Shown here in pieces: positions 33,815-46,993 of a stretch of DNA of 64,000 bases. Each line of letters starts with the position of its first letter. Positions within the stretch are counted from its first letter, which is position 1. The notes beneath the pieces were generated by a model, which did no database searches, was not told the DNA's origin, and saw only the letters and a list, made by a program, of their open reading frames with translations. This stretch comes from Hygrophila difformis. Its lineage: Eukaryota; Streptophyta; Magnoliopsida; Lamiales; Acanthaceae. The position numbers and the translations under genes were made by a program. Where the stretch lies: positions 20,935,468 to 20,999,467 of the forward strand of contig JAOANR010000001.1 in NCBI GenBank assembly GCA_030278955.1, given 5' to 3'.

Positions 33815-36435
33815 TCATCTATGCAAAACACTTATCAAGTCCAAGCACTCCTTGAACTTGATCGAAGGAATCCACTTTGTCAACGTATCTGATGCGTTCC
33901 TGGATGTATGTACCTTTTCCAATATTATTTCACCTGAAACAATCAATTCCCAAATCTTGTGAAAACGAACAAAAATATGCTTTGACCTTGAACGATATAC
34001 CTGATTCTTTTCCAAGTGTGTTGCACTCTGACTATCTGAAAACAAACGAACACCAACTTGACTTATTCCCAATTCATTTACACCATTGGGCCACAAAGAT
34101 TCCTTTGTTGCATCTGACATCGCCATATATTCAGCCCTAGTAGTTGACATTGTTACAACAGATTGCAATGAAGATTTCCAACAGATTGCTCCACTGCCAA
34201 GTGTGAACACATATCCTGTGGTAGACTTTCTGTTATCCAAATCCCCTGCATAATCTGAATCAACATATCCCACAATACTAGGCTCTACATTCTGATTTCC
34301 AAAAAAATAACCCAAGATTCATTGTACCCTTTAAATATCTTAAAATCCATTTGACTGCTATCCAATGACTCTTTCCTGGATTTGCCATATACTTACTAAC
34401 TTGCCCGACAGCATGTGTGATATCGGGTCTTGTGCATACCATGTCTTACATTAAACATCCAACAACATTAGTGTAAGGTACATTTTCCATCTCTTTTACC
34501 TCCTTGTCGCTTTTAGCACCCAAATCTTGTGTTAACTTGAAATGATTTGCCCAAGGAGTACTTACAGCTTTACATTGATCCATTCCAAAATGCTCTAGCA
34601 CTTTTTCCACGTAACTTTGCCTTTATAATATCAAACCAGCTTGATTTCGATGAATCTCCATCCCGAGAATTTTACTTGCAGCGCCTAAATCCTTCATTTC
34701 AAACTCTTTTCCAAGCAATTGTTTCGACTCCACTATGTTAGACATGTTTTTTGCAGCAATCAACATGTCCTCAACATATAGCAATAGATACATGAAGGAA
34801 TTCTCATTTAATTTTCTTACATAAACACAATAATAAAAACATAACGCTGAAAACCAATTCGTATCATATAGGAATCAAAATGCTTATACCATTGTCGGGG
34901 TGACTGTTTCAAGCCGTAGAAAGACTTCTGCAATTTACAAACTGAATTCCCCTTTCCGGACTCTATGAATCCCTCTGGTTGAAACATATAAATCTGTTCA
35001 TCTAAATTCCCAAGCAAAAACGCTGTTTTCACGTCCATTTGTTCCAAATGTAGATTTTTTTGCAAAACAATAGACGACATAATACGAATTGAAGTGTGAC
35101 GAACCACTGGGGAAAATACCTCAGTATAATCAACCCCCTCCTTTTGTGCATACGCCACTAAGCGCGCTTTGAATTTAATTCTTTCCTTTACCCGATAAAC
35201 CAATTTACAACCAATTGCTTTCTTTCATTTTGGCAGTTCTTCCAATGTCCAGGTATTATTTTTGTGAAGAGAATTCATCTCTTCTTCCATGGCTTCTTTC
35301 CAATGACTGCTATTTGGGCTTTCCGCTGCTTCTTTAAAGGAAATTGGATAATTTGAACAAGTTAAAAGAGCAAAAGCGACTGTATCATCATCAAAAGCAA
35401 AAGCGGCTGTATCATCGTCAAAACCATATCTAACAGGTGGCTTATGATTTCTCTTTGCTCTACCTTCAGCAATAGACTGATTTCTTGTGGTTCCTATCTC
35501 AGATTTTTCTGCAGATTCACTAGACACTTTCTCATGTCTAACTCCACCTCCATTTGTTGCTTTTATCTTTGTTGTGCTGCTGTTAGTAATTTGTGACTGA
35601 AAAATAGCCCCCCACCTCCACTTTCTTTGAATCTACATGGTTTACATTTAACAGAGTCTGTGGCAATAGAGAATTTTCATCAAACACTACAACACGACTA
35701 ATGATCACCTTATTTAATTCTGGACTCCAGAATTTATACCCTTTTGTTCCTTTCTTATATCCAATATACATGATCTTGATTTTGAATCAAGCTTGGAACG
35801 TTCATCACTTGGAATATGAACATATGCTGGACTTCCAAAGATAAGTAAATTCGATAAATCAACATTACATCATGTCCATACCTCTTCAACGATCTTGCCA
35901 TCCAAAGCATGTTGTGGTTATCGATTAATTAAGTAACAAGCTGTGTTTACTGCTTCTGCCCAAAATCTCTTGGATAATCATGCATTAAGCCTTAAGCAGC
36001 GAGCCTTTTCAATAATAGTACGATTCATCCGTTCTAAAACCCCTTTCTGTTGTGGCGTTTTTGGAGTAGAAAAATGGCTCTGAATACCATTCTCTTCGCA
36101 AGACCTCTGAAATCCTTTACTCGTGTATTCAGTTCCATTGTCAGATCTCACGTACTTTATTTTTCTGTTAGTTTGATTTTCCACCTCCTGCTTCCATAAT
36201 TTAAAGTCAGGAAAGACATCAGACTTATTCTTTAAACAATAAACCCATACCTTGCGATTGAAATCATCGATAAAAGTAACAAAATAGTAGCCTCCACCAT
36301 TTGACGGTTGCTTTGTTGGACCCCATACATCAGTATGCACAAAATCCAAAATATCATGAGTTGTGTGTTTCCCAGATTTAAAACGCACTGTGGATTATTT
36401 TCCAAACAAACAGAACTTACAAAATTCTAGCTTAC
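33815..36435 (-). pseudogene. Copia-3 pol (integrase, RT, RNase H), degenerate, left part
   Basis: Minus strand: integrase 36388-35978 (FVHTDVWG, VRSDNGTEY, PQQKGVLERMNRT), linker 35771-35583, 35527-35225, RT 35203-34817 ([12 protein letters not shown]), and RNase H 34315-33815 ([24 protein letters not shown]). Stops and frameshifts separate the pieces and the YVDD part is damaged. The frame is cut at 36435 inside KLEFCKFCLFGK by Athila-1 and resumes at 60725. Confidence 0.85.
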
Positions 36436-36722
36436 TGATAATGGCCAGAAATGACCATTATTTTCAATCCATTTCCGTGTCTGAAACGGGCATTTGATCG
36501 CATTCCGGTCTTATATTAAATATGAAAGCAGTGGAATTGGACTGATTTATGCATAATTGTAAAAATATTGAGCTGGTATGAGAAATGCATAAATGTGTAA
36601 TTTTATTACACATTTATGTTAGAGAAATCCAAAAACATGAGAAAAAAAAAAGAAAAGAAAAAGGAAACAAAAAGATGGGAAAAGAAATGAAAAACCCACA
36701 AAAAGTTGATTTTTCAGGATAT

Positions 36723-36988
36723 TACGACGCTAAACCCAACTACGGCGCTAAGCATGTATAGCGTCGTAGCTTGGTCTAGTGCCGTAGGAGGAAACCCAAA
36801 CAGCAATCTGAAGAGGAGCGGACGGCGCTAAGCACGGATAGCGCCGTAATCAAGCATAGCGCCGTAGGCAAGGATAGCGCCGTAGGCTGTCCATTCAGAA
36901 GCAAGCGTGTCTTTGGGATGGAAGACTACGACGCTACACCTATAGCGCCGTAGCAAGGATAGCGCCGTAAGCCATCGATAGCGTCGTA
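36723..36988. repeat. Athila-1 LTR motif array 1 (TACGRCGCTA / TAGCGYCGTA), upstream of TATA
   Basis: About ten exact and several one-off copies of the 10-bp motif in both orientations within 266 bp; some are spaced 18 bp apart (36857 and 36875; 36942 and 36960). Each copy contains two CG dinucleotides. The array ends 60 bp before the TATA box at 37048. The 3' LTR has the same array at 56574-56840. Likely protein-binding sites; function inferred. Confidence 0.85.
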
Positions 36989-37047
36989 AGCCTTGCCAGA
37001 ATTCAAATTTCAAGGCCTGGGGGCCCATGGGCCTAGGGTTTCCCACC

Positions 37048-37055
37048 TATAAATA
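37048..37055 (+). promoter_or_regulatory. Athila-1 LTR TATA box
   Basis: TATAAATA in CCCACCTATAAATAGAGG, following GGGCCCATGGGCCTAGGG. It is the best candidate for the LTR core promoter. The 3' LTR copy is at 56899-56906. Confidence 0.75.
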
Positions 37056-37702
37056 GAGGTGTTGACTCCCTGGTCTTGTCACTTCATCACATTCTCAAAC
37101 TTGAAGACAAGAGGCTGTTCTTGAGAGTAGTGTAGGTTAGTTAGATTAGTTAGTTTATTTTCATGTATTATTTAATTTCTGCACATAGATTAGTTTAAAT
37201 AATACTTAGATTAGTGTTATTTTAGGGCTTCCAGTAGGATAGCCACTGTTTTCTTTTGTTTTTCAGTTTTGTTAAACCTTCATTAAGGTTTGAAATACCC
37301 AAATGATGGGTATTATCAAACCATTTTATGAAAATGGGAAGTTAATCTTTGAAAGTGTCCCAAAAACATGAAATGGACATGTGTCCATGGATTTATTGTC
37401 TTGCTTTTGATTTCATGACCATTTGGTCATTTTATCATACTGTTCATGTGGGTTTTCTGTTTTCTTTCCATTTTTTGGGATTTATGCATGAATGTTGGTT
37501 GAAAACCCTCATTTGGGTTTGTGGTTCATGAGTGTGTAGTTTAGTATAGCTTTATTCACTGTTTTGCAATTCTTGCATTTTACTTTCACTATTTTTAGCT
37601 TGTTATTACGTTTTTTCATCCGTTTGTGAACCATGAACTCGAAAATAGGGCTTGCAATCGCAGAGATTGCATTACCCTTACAACAACATGCTTCTGGACT
37701 AG

Positions 37703-38177
37703 CTACGACGCTAACCGCCCTATGGCGCTATCCTAGGATAGCGTCGTAGGTGAGGTATAGCGCCGTAGTTGCCCAGAACTTGAACAAAAATTTGCCCTAC
37801 GGCACTAAACCAACGGCGCTATTCTCAGATAGCGCCGTAATTTTCGTTTAGCGCCGTAGGTCCCCAAAAATTTCTCTCTCTCAGAACCCACCTACGGCAC
37901 TATCCTCACGACGCTATCCTAGGATAGCGCCGTCATTTAACGTTTAGCGCCGTAGTATCCCTTTTTTTTTCCAAAAACTTCTAAATTTCTCAAACCACCT
38001 ACGACGCTACACCTACGACGCTATACTAGTATAGCTAGTATAGCGCCGTAGTAGTGTATAGCGTCGTAATTACCCCTTTAATCCAAAATTTATTCTCCCT
38101 CTTGCACCAACCCATGACGATGCTACCCTCACGACGCTATCCTAGGATAGCGCCGTCACATCTGTCTAGCGTCGTAA
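37703..38177. repeat. Athila-1 LTR motif array 2
   Basis: About twenty copies or near-copies of TACGRCGCTA / TAGCGYCGTA, many as close inverted pairs around TATCCTAGGATA or TATACTAGTATA centres that make long perfect palindromes. It lies about 650 bp downstream of the TATA, so it would be in transcribed LTR. The 3' LTR copy is at 57555-58016 and lacks one TAGTATAGC repeat unit. Confidence 0.85.
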
Positions 38178-40881
38178 TCAGCATCTTCATGCAGATTTTC
38201 CATTCTCCATTTCCATAATTAATTAATTGAACCCTCTAGTCATTAATGATCTATGAGTCTAATTAGGAATAATTAAATCACTAATTGTTGTGATTAGAGG
38301 ACCTTTGTTCAATTGCCATTAAAATAATTTTCTATAAATAAAATCATGATGTCTTAAACAGATAATCCGGACTGTAATTAATTATGGTAGGAGGGATTAT
38401 TTAAGCCATCAATTATGGATTGATTCCATAACCTTGCATGAGAAACCAATGTCTCTCATGCAAGTTGCTCTCTTTATTTCACTTGATTTTGTCTTCTGTG
38501 TATTGTGTGTAACAATTAGTAAAGAATACATCAGACTAATGTTGGCGGGTATTCCCTCACGGATAACTAGCTCGTAGTCTGGGTGTTAGTTACTAAGTGT
38601 TATTTTGCATGATCTGGATGGCTGTCAGTGGAAGCCTTGGCGGTTCGCCCATCCGGGGTTATAATAGCTGCTCAGCTGACTCCTATCCAGATACAGTTTT
38701 ATTTTATTTATCTTAATTTCCAAACCCAAATTCCAATCTGTAATAAAACTCTGCTAATGTCTGTCAACATTAGCGGATAAGTACTGCAGAGAGGAAGCAT
38801 GTAGGTTTTTATCCGAATTCACAGACAGTGGAGGCCCAACTGGCATTGACACTGTCATTACAGGACCTAAGCTGTCTAAATTCGCTCCATCCGAGTAATT
38901 GGGAAATTGGACAGTAGATGTTTACAGTCCACCCGATTATTCTGCCATAACTTTGGTCTCCCGACCACTTTATATCTGTGTTTCACCTTCTGTCTAGACC
39001 CGCATCTATATTTTGGGTCAATTAATTTTACACTTCCATATATCCTTATGCATGATAATTTTATGTACTATTGTGGTCTATAATATTTTGGGATCCTTCC
39101 CTTGGACAATAGAAGCCTAGATCTTAAATAGAGAATGCATATTAAATTTCCGATAAAAACTCCTTTATAAAATCCGGATCTAAGTAAGGGATAAATTCTT
39201 CAGTTATGACTAATTTATATTCTATCAAGGGTTGATTTTGGGAAATTAGAAGCAGAGTCAGCGATTAGGTCTCATCTAGGCTGAAAGAATCTGTGCTTTA
39301 ACTGAGAGTCTAGTACCTGTTTAGGGAATGATTTTCAAATCCATTATTTTCCAAAATTGCTATTTGTTGGGAATCTAAGATCAAATATTACACCGAGATG
39401 GGGTCCACTTGGACTCAAATACAGTGTAGTAAATAATCTTAGAGGAACATCATCCAGGCCTTGGTTATTTTCTAAGATAGGGTTGAGTTTTCTTTTAACT
39501 GCTATCCTCTCTTGCCAAAGCCTACTTTTGAGCCCTGAGTGAGTGCATCCGGAACGAACTAATTAGTTAGTTCGTTTCATTAGTTTGTATCTCATAACCA
39601 TCCGGAAGGAAGTGAACGATCGAGTAGTTCACCAAGAGCCGGGAATTCTTGATCCATACCCCTTCATTCTGATGGGGAGCTGTCTTTTTTACTACCAGGG
39701 TCAAACCTTCAAAACCTCCGAGTGATAGGTTTTAAATGCTTTCTTTACCGCTTTCTATTACCGCTTTCTTTTAAATGCTTTCATTAGAGGTCACTCGGTT
39801 GTATTGAGAGTTGCGTAACTGCTACTAGGATTGATAGTTAAGGGAGAGTTTAGAACTCGATTAGAATCTTTGGGTGTGACATGGGGGAATGATAACAGTA
39901 CTTGGCAATTCAATAAATGATTTGTCAGGTGTTGCTTGTCCACCACAGATGACGTAACATACCCAGGCCAGGACAGTTACAAATCTGTGGTACCTTAGAA
40001 TTTTACGGTCTTAAGAACATGTAAACTCATACTGTAAGTACCTGTCTGTTAAAGGGAAAGCTGTACTGAGAGCATGAGAATTAGCTATCTGACAGGATTA
40101 TCCCAAACAAAGATCTGTGTATAAAAATGGAAGTTTAATACTGCCTTATCTAAATCTTGTCCAATTTTTACTCTTTTCTTCCTGTCCCTTCTATCTACAT
40201 TGTGATTCAGCTTCACGGCTGGCATAATGTAAATTTTCACTGTTTTCATAGATAGTATTTATCGCATTTTTAGAATAACTTTACCCACTTTCTAGAATAG
40301 ACTTATATGCTTTGTAGAATAAATTTAAACGCTTTCATAGTTTAGTTTAAATTCATGTCAGTAGTTGTTAATCACTTTTCAAACCATTGGAGTAATACGA
40401 ATGAAAAATCTAGTAAAACGATGTGGGCCCTGCTTCTATCGCACATCCTCCAGTGAACGATCCGGTCTTACTATAAATTACTGCAATTTTTGACACCGTG
40501 CGCTTTCGGGCCACAGTTTCTTAACACGAGTAATAAAAACGTGACAACTTATAAATATATCCCTAATCCCAATTCCGCCATCATAAATTGGTTTCATTAA
40601 ATAAAATTGAAAACCAGGATTACGATTTTTCAGAAAATACTCATGAAGAGAGAACTTGTCAAAAGTTTCATGGCAAGGATCTTCAAGGCATGAAATTGTC
40701 AGAGATTTCATGCCGGGGAGGTTCGTAATGACACTTGAACTCAAAGATTACTCTCATGAGTAATAAAAAGTGGAATATATCCTTAAACCCCTTTCCCATG
40801 AATCATAACTCTTTTCATTTAATAAATTTAACCTGGGATATTTTAGAAAGTACTCGTGTGATGAAATTGTCAAAAGTTTCA

Positions 40882-40899
40882 TGGCGCCGTTGCCGGGGA
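40882..40899 (+). other. Athila-1 primer binding site (tRNA-Asp type)
   Basis: TGGCGCCGTTGCCGGGGA directly follows the LTR end and is complementary to the 3' end of plant tRNA-Asp, the primer typical of Athila elements. Confidence 0.88.
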
Positions 40900-41039
40900 G
40901 GATGCAGCGCCGTTTTATTAGAGAATTACATTCCTCATTGCTCCTAGTTAGCTTATACATATAAATATAAATATTCACCCCGAAACCGATTCTAACCTGG
41001 GGAATGTGCAGGTACTGTCATAGCTAAGACCTCTGTTCT

Positions 41040-44000
41040 ATGCAAAAGAGAATGGAGACTCCAGCCGAGATCCCGTTCAACACAGAAATCGAGAAAACAG
41101 CTCGTCGTCTGAGGGCGGAAGCTAGACAAAGAAAGGAACGGGAAAGACAAGCTCTACTCTCTCCAAGCACAAGCAGTGACATCTCAGACATGGCAGATAA
41201 CCATGGCAACCCCCCAAACCTCCCACTTAACCCACCACTCCAAAACATCCAAGAGGACCCAGAAGACGTTGACGTTGAGAACTTGGAGGATCTCCCCCCT
41301 CAGGTCATCCAGGGAGGTGAGAATCCCCCAAATCTCGAGCAGCAACCCTTCGAGATGCCTCCACCCAACCCAAACCACCAAAACCCCCAAAACAACCCAC
41401 TTAACCAGAACAATCCTAATAACCAAAATTTTCAGAATCCTCAATTTCCAGACCCCAGTTTAACCAAAACCAGAATCATCCTAACCCTAACGATTTGAAT
41501 GATCCTAGAAATTACTATCCGAATCAGAACTTTTACCCACAACAATACCAAGGAGGGCCAGGGAACAATCAACAGGCAGCCGCAGCTGACTATATGCAGC
41601 CCATTCTAGAACCATATTTGAACATTCCTGGACAAGCTCCATTCTTGGCCAGGAATTTCGAATTGAAGCCGGCTCTCATCAATCTTGTTCAGAGCAACCA
41701 GTTCGCAGGAGCAAATCATGAAGATCCGCATGATCATTTGCAAACATTCTTGGAGCTATGTGACACCATTAAAAACCAGAATGTATCTGCTAACACCATT
41801 CGATTGAGGCTGTTTCCTTTCTCTCTGACTAGCGGGGCGAGAACATGGTACAAATCACTGCCCGTGAATCAGAAGTCTGCATGGGAAGACGTTATCAGAA
41901 ACTTCTTGACAAAGTACTTCCCGGAATCCAAGGTGGATGAATGCCGCTCTAAGATTGCGGAATTCAAGATGAAACCAGACGAGTCCCTGTATGATGCAAA
42001 GGAACGGTTCTTCAACTTGCTTAGGAAATGCCCCCAGCATGGTTTCCATGAGTGGGAGAAATTGAGAAAGTTCTATAGCGGTTTGACCCCAGCATGGAAG
42101 AACATGCTTGATGCTGCCGGTGGTCAACACCTGCTATACATTCCCATGGACCAAGCTTGGGCCAAGATTGAAGCAATGAGTGTAAACAGAACTGTACTTT
42201 CTGATGATGTTAATTCCTCTCCCCCTCGTGGTTTATGTGCTGTAGGTACAGTAGGGAAATCTGAGCTGGACAAACTAAAAGACCAAGTGGCCGTCTTGGC
42301 CTTGAATCAGGAAGCTGGGAGCTCTACACAGGCTCAAAATGCTGAAGCTGTTTGCGGGACTTGCCAAGGCCCGCATCCCACCGAGTCCTGTCAGCAAGTG
42401 GCGAATGAGAGCTGTAACTATGCAGGTGGATTCCAAAACCGGCACCCGAACCTTTCATATTCCAACAACAATGCTTTGAATTCCCACCTGTTGACCCAGC
42501 CTCAACAGTTCAACCAACCAAGGCCCCAGCACTTTAACCCAGGCTTCCAGCCTCAGATTCTAGCTAGGCCACCTCAAAACCAAAATTTCCAAAGCTTTCA
42601 GCAGCCACAGAATCAGTTTGTCCCAAATCAGAATCAGTTTGGTCAAAACCAAGGTCAGAACCAGAATTGGAACCAGAACCAGCAGAAACCCCCTTCCAGA
42701 TTAGAGACCCTCATGACTGACTTCATCACCAGTCAAAAGGAAATCAACACGCAGTTGCAGTCCTCTATCCGGAATGTGGAGACTCAGGTTACACAAATGG
42801 CCAAGGAAATGCAGAAAAGAGACCAAGGAACTCTACCCAGCACTGCTGAGAAAAATCCTCAGTGTAAGGCTATCACACTAAAGTCTGGTAAAGTTCTGGA
42901 AGGACCCAATGGCAAAGAGAAACTGGTACAAGGAAATGAATTGGAAAGTGACATTGAGGAGAATGAAAAGGAAGCTGAAAAAGAGACAGCCAATCTGCAG
43001 ACTGATGCTGCACCTGAAACGGCTGAAACAGAAAAGGGTACAGGTGGAGGTACAACTTCCTTCCCTTTACCACAAAAACAAGTAGATAATAACAAGTACA
43101 TGCCTAGGATTCCCTATCCTGCACGTCTTAAAAATAAGGAACATGATCTTAAATTCAAGAAATTTCTGGAACGATTAAAGTCTGTAGAGATAACCATTCT
43201 TCTCACAGAAATGATTTTCGAAATGCCCATCTATGCTAAGTTCTTGAAAGAATTGATTTCAGGAAAAAGGCAGGTCGAGCAAGAGGAGGTGATTATTCTC
43301 AACAGCACATGCAGTGCCATAGTTCAGAGGAGAATGCCTGAAAAGAAAGAGGACCCCGGATGCTGCACGCTTCCAGTACAATTCGGAAAGGCCAAAGTGA
43401 GTATGGGGCTTTGTGATTTAGGATCGAGCATCAATGTGATGCCACTAGCTATGGCAATCCGCCTTAAGCTTGGAGAGATTCAACCAATCAAGATGAGACT
43501 GCAGCTCGCAGACAGATCGATCACTCAGCCCGTAGGAATCCTCAAGGATGTTGTGGTCAAAACCGGCCAGGTTCTCTTCCCGGTTGACTTCATTATCCTC
43601 GACATTGAAGAAGATTCTGAAATGCCACTTATCCTTGGACGCCCATTCCTGGCCACTGGTGGTGCACTAATTGATGCTAAATCTGGAAAGGTCACATTGA
43701 GGGTCGATGGCGAGGAAATCACCTTTGATATTGAACAGCTGCAAAAGTTTCCGAATGAAGGAGCTTGTTCCATGTTTTCTGTAATAGATAGTGGAGAGGA
43801 AATTGATTGTGAGGAGAGAGAGCTTGACTCTGGACTTGATCATGAAATGATGCTGGATGACTTATCAAAGCAGGTACTGAAGCCTGCTGGCGTGGAGCAC
43901 AAAGGATGCAAAGCCGTCCACTTTGCCGATCCCGAAACAGGGGATTTGGAGGAGTTTGACGGCACAGACTTCCATGACGACGCCGACCAAGAGGAGGCGG

Positions 44001-46993
44001 ATCCTGTACTGATGCAGGGTCCGGAAGGTAAAATTGATCTTCTCCCATCTAATTCTCGCAAATTACTTCCTTCCGTTGAATGCCCACCAGAGCTTGAACT
44101 TAAAACATTACCCGATCATCTCAAGTACGCGTTTCTCGCAGAACATAAAAAATTACCTGTGATTGTTTCGGCTAAGCTCTCCCAAGAGCAAGAAAATGCT
44201 CTGGTGGTCGTTCTTAAAAATTATGTGCGTGCAATCGGTTGGACCATTTCTGATATCAAAGGAATAAGCCCTTCTGTTTGTATGCACAGGATTTTAATGG
44301 AGGAGAATTTCAAGGCCTCTCGCCAGCCCCAACGAAGATTGAACCCACCCATGCAAGAAGTGGTAAGAAAGGAAGTGATCAAGCTGTTAGACGCCGGTAT
44401 TATATACCCGATTTCTGATAGCAAATGGGTCAGTCCTGTGCAGGTTGTTCCGAAGCAGGGTGGGATGTGCATTACGCAGAATGAACAAGGGGAGGAAATT
44501 GCCACGCGTCCAGTCACCGGATGGAGAGTCTGCATAGACTACCGGAAGTTGAACGAGGCAACTCGCAAGGACCATTTCCCTTTACCTTATATCGATCAAA
44601 TGTTGGAACGGTTGGCGGGAAGGGCATTTTATTGTTTTTTAGATGGTTATTCTGGATACAATCAAATAGTGATCGCCAGTGAGGATCACGAAAAAACTAC
44701 TTTTACATGCCCTTATGGCACTTTTGCCTATAGACGCATGCCTTTTGGTCTTTGCAATGCACCTGCTACTTTTCAAAGATGCATGATGTCTATATTCTCT
44801 GAATTTATCGAAAAATGCATTGAGGTCTTCATGGATGACTTCTCTGTATATGGAGATACGTTTGATGAATGTTTGACTAATCTTGCTAAGATTTTAAAGA
44901 GGTGTGAGGACACTAACTTGGTTTTAAATTGGGAAAAGTGCCATTTCATGGTCACTGAGGGCATAGTGTTAGGTCATCGCATTTCTCGTGCAGGCATCGA
45001 AGTTGATCCAGCCAAAGTTTCCGCCATTTCCAATCTCCCTCTCCCCAATTCTATCAAATCAGTTAGGAGCTTCTTAGGGCATGCCGGTTTTTACCGGAGA
45101 TTCATTAAGGATTTCTCTAAAATTGCCAAGCCGCTCACTAATCTGCTTTGTAAAGAAAATCCTTTCTTAATAAATGAAGCGTGTGTCCAAGCCTTTGACA
45201 CGCTCAAGAAGATGTTGGTTTCTGCACCGATAGTGCAACCACCCGATTGGTCAATACCTTTCGAGGTAATGTGCGATGCTAGTGGTCTCGCCGTAGGTTC
45301 AGTACTCGGGCAACATAAGGACGGGAGACATTGCGTGATTCATTACGCAAGTCATGCCCTGAATGAGGCCCAAGTTAATTACACCACAACGGAGAAAGAG
45401 ATGTATGCTGTAGTCTTCGCGTTTGACAAGTTCAGACAGTATCTGATAGGTACGAAGACCATAGTGTACACCGATCATACAGCATTGAGATACTTGTTTA
45501 GCAAACAAGATGCCAAACCTTGATTAATCAGGTGGGTACTTCTGTTGCAAGAATTCGACATCATAATAAGAGATAGGCGAGGTCGAGATAATGATGCTGC
45601 TGACCACTTATCTCGATTAGATAATGATAAAAAGGAAAAAGCCGTCAATGAAGAGTTTCCGGACGAACAGTTGTTCGCATTGCATCTGCATAATCAAGCT
45701 TGTCCATGGTTTTCCGACATCGCTAACTTCTTGGCATGCGGAATAACCCCACAGTTTTTGAACTATCATCAGAAGAATAAGTTCAAACGAGATGTATTAA
45801 GTTACTTCTGGGAAGAACCTTATCTCTTCAAACACTGCGTCGATTCAATAATCAGACGATGTGTGAACGAGCATGAAGCCTATCAAATTGTCAGAAAGTG
45901 CCATGAATCAGAATATGGAGGTCACCATGGTCCCGCTCGAACGGCCCACAAGGTCCTCGAATGTGGATTTTATTGGCCTCACATCTATGAGGATTGCAGG
46001 ACATTTGTGAAAGGTTGCGACAAATGCCAAAGATTAGGAAACCTTTCCAAGAGGGATGAGATGCCTCAAAAGGGAATTCTCACACTTGAGATTTTCGATG
46101 TATGGGGCATTGACTTCATGGGACCGTTTCCATCATCTGGTGGAAACTACTATATCTTGGTAGCTGTCGATTACGTGTCCAAATGGGTCGAGGCTGTCGC
46201 ATTACCGACCAATGATGGTAGCCAAGTCATCAAGTTCCTCAAGAACAACATTTTCAGTCGATTTGGCGTACCTAGGGTGGTGATATCTGATGGAGGAACG
46301 CACTTTATTAATAAAGCTTTTGAAACTTTAATGAATAAAAATGGGATCCTCCATAAGATAGGCACACCTTACCATCCCCAGACTAGTGGTCAAGTCGAAG
46401 TATCCAATCGCGAAATCAAACATATACTCGAAGTCACAGTCGGGATAACCCGTAAGGATTGGGCACGTAAGCTCAATGATGCTCTATGGGCATACCGCAC
46501 AGCGTTTAAGACTCCCATTGGGATGTCTCCTTACAGACTTGTCTTCGGAAAAGCCTGTCATTTGCCCGTAGAGTTAGAGCATAAAGCCTACTGGGCCGTC
46601 AAAACGCTTAACTTCGATCCGAAAGTTGCTCAGAGCAAACGTAAGTTGGACCTCAATGAAATTGAAGAAATACGAGCGCTAGCTTATGAAAGCTCTCGAA
46701 TTTATAAGGAGCGGACCCAGAAGTTGCACGATCGCAGGATTAAGCCTAAGCATTTCTATGTTGGTCAAAATGTATTATTGTTCAATTCTAGGTTGAAGCT
46801 GTTTCCTGGAAAGCTTAAATCCAAATGGGAAGGACCACATGAAGTGCTGGAAGTGTTTCAAAATGGAGCCGTCAGGATCCGAACTGACAAGGGCAACATA
46901 GTGGTGAATGGACATCGATTGAAGGAGTACCTCGGACAGTTCGATCCGGAGAAAGAAAGCCAAACAGTGGCAGACCCGGCTTACATTCAATAA
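41040..46993 (+). pseudogene. Athila-1 gag-pol polyprotein with one frameshift and one nonsense codon
   Basis: 41040-41498 encodes an Arg/Glu-rich then Pro/Asn-rich gag N-terminus. A one-base insertion in the GACCCC run near 41452 moves it to the frame of 41495-45523. That frame has the gag core (DHLQTFLELCDTIKNQNV, RLRLFPFSL), a Cys-His knuckle-like CGTCQGPHPTESC, protease LCDLGSSINVMP, RT (CIDYRKLNEATRKDHFPLP, VFMDDFSVYG) and RNase H (MCDASGLAVGSVLGQ, TEKEMYAV). A TGA at 45521-45523 (where ...DAKP(R)LIRW would be expected, CGA to TGA) splits off integrase 45545-46993 (HHCC zinc finger ending [38 protein letters not shown]). Otherwise fully open. Confidence 0.93.

Larger units (their letters stand above)
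36436..40881 (+). repeat. Athila-1 5' LTR (4,446 bp)
   Basis: Begins TGATAATGGCCAGAAATG and ends AAAAGTTTCA before the PBS. Contains motif array 1 (36723-36988), a TATA box (37048), and array 2 (37703-38177). The rest has no credible coding frame; short frames recur identically in the 3' LTR only because the LTRs are copies. Confidence 0.93.

Noticed and set aside
36828..37046. Minus-strand 72-aa frame repeated at 56679-56897
   Set aside because: Repeated only because both LTRs are copies; it lies across the motif array and has no family resemblance.
36723..38177. CRISPR-like array of short repeats
   Set aside because: Repeats are 10 bp, in both orientations with irregular spacing, in plant LTRs; no spacers of constant length and no cas genes.
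40478..40978. Short frames at the LTR end and PBS (also at 60316-60812)
   Set aside because: LTR sequence duplicated at both ends; no coding features.
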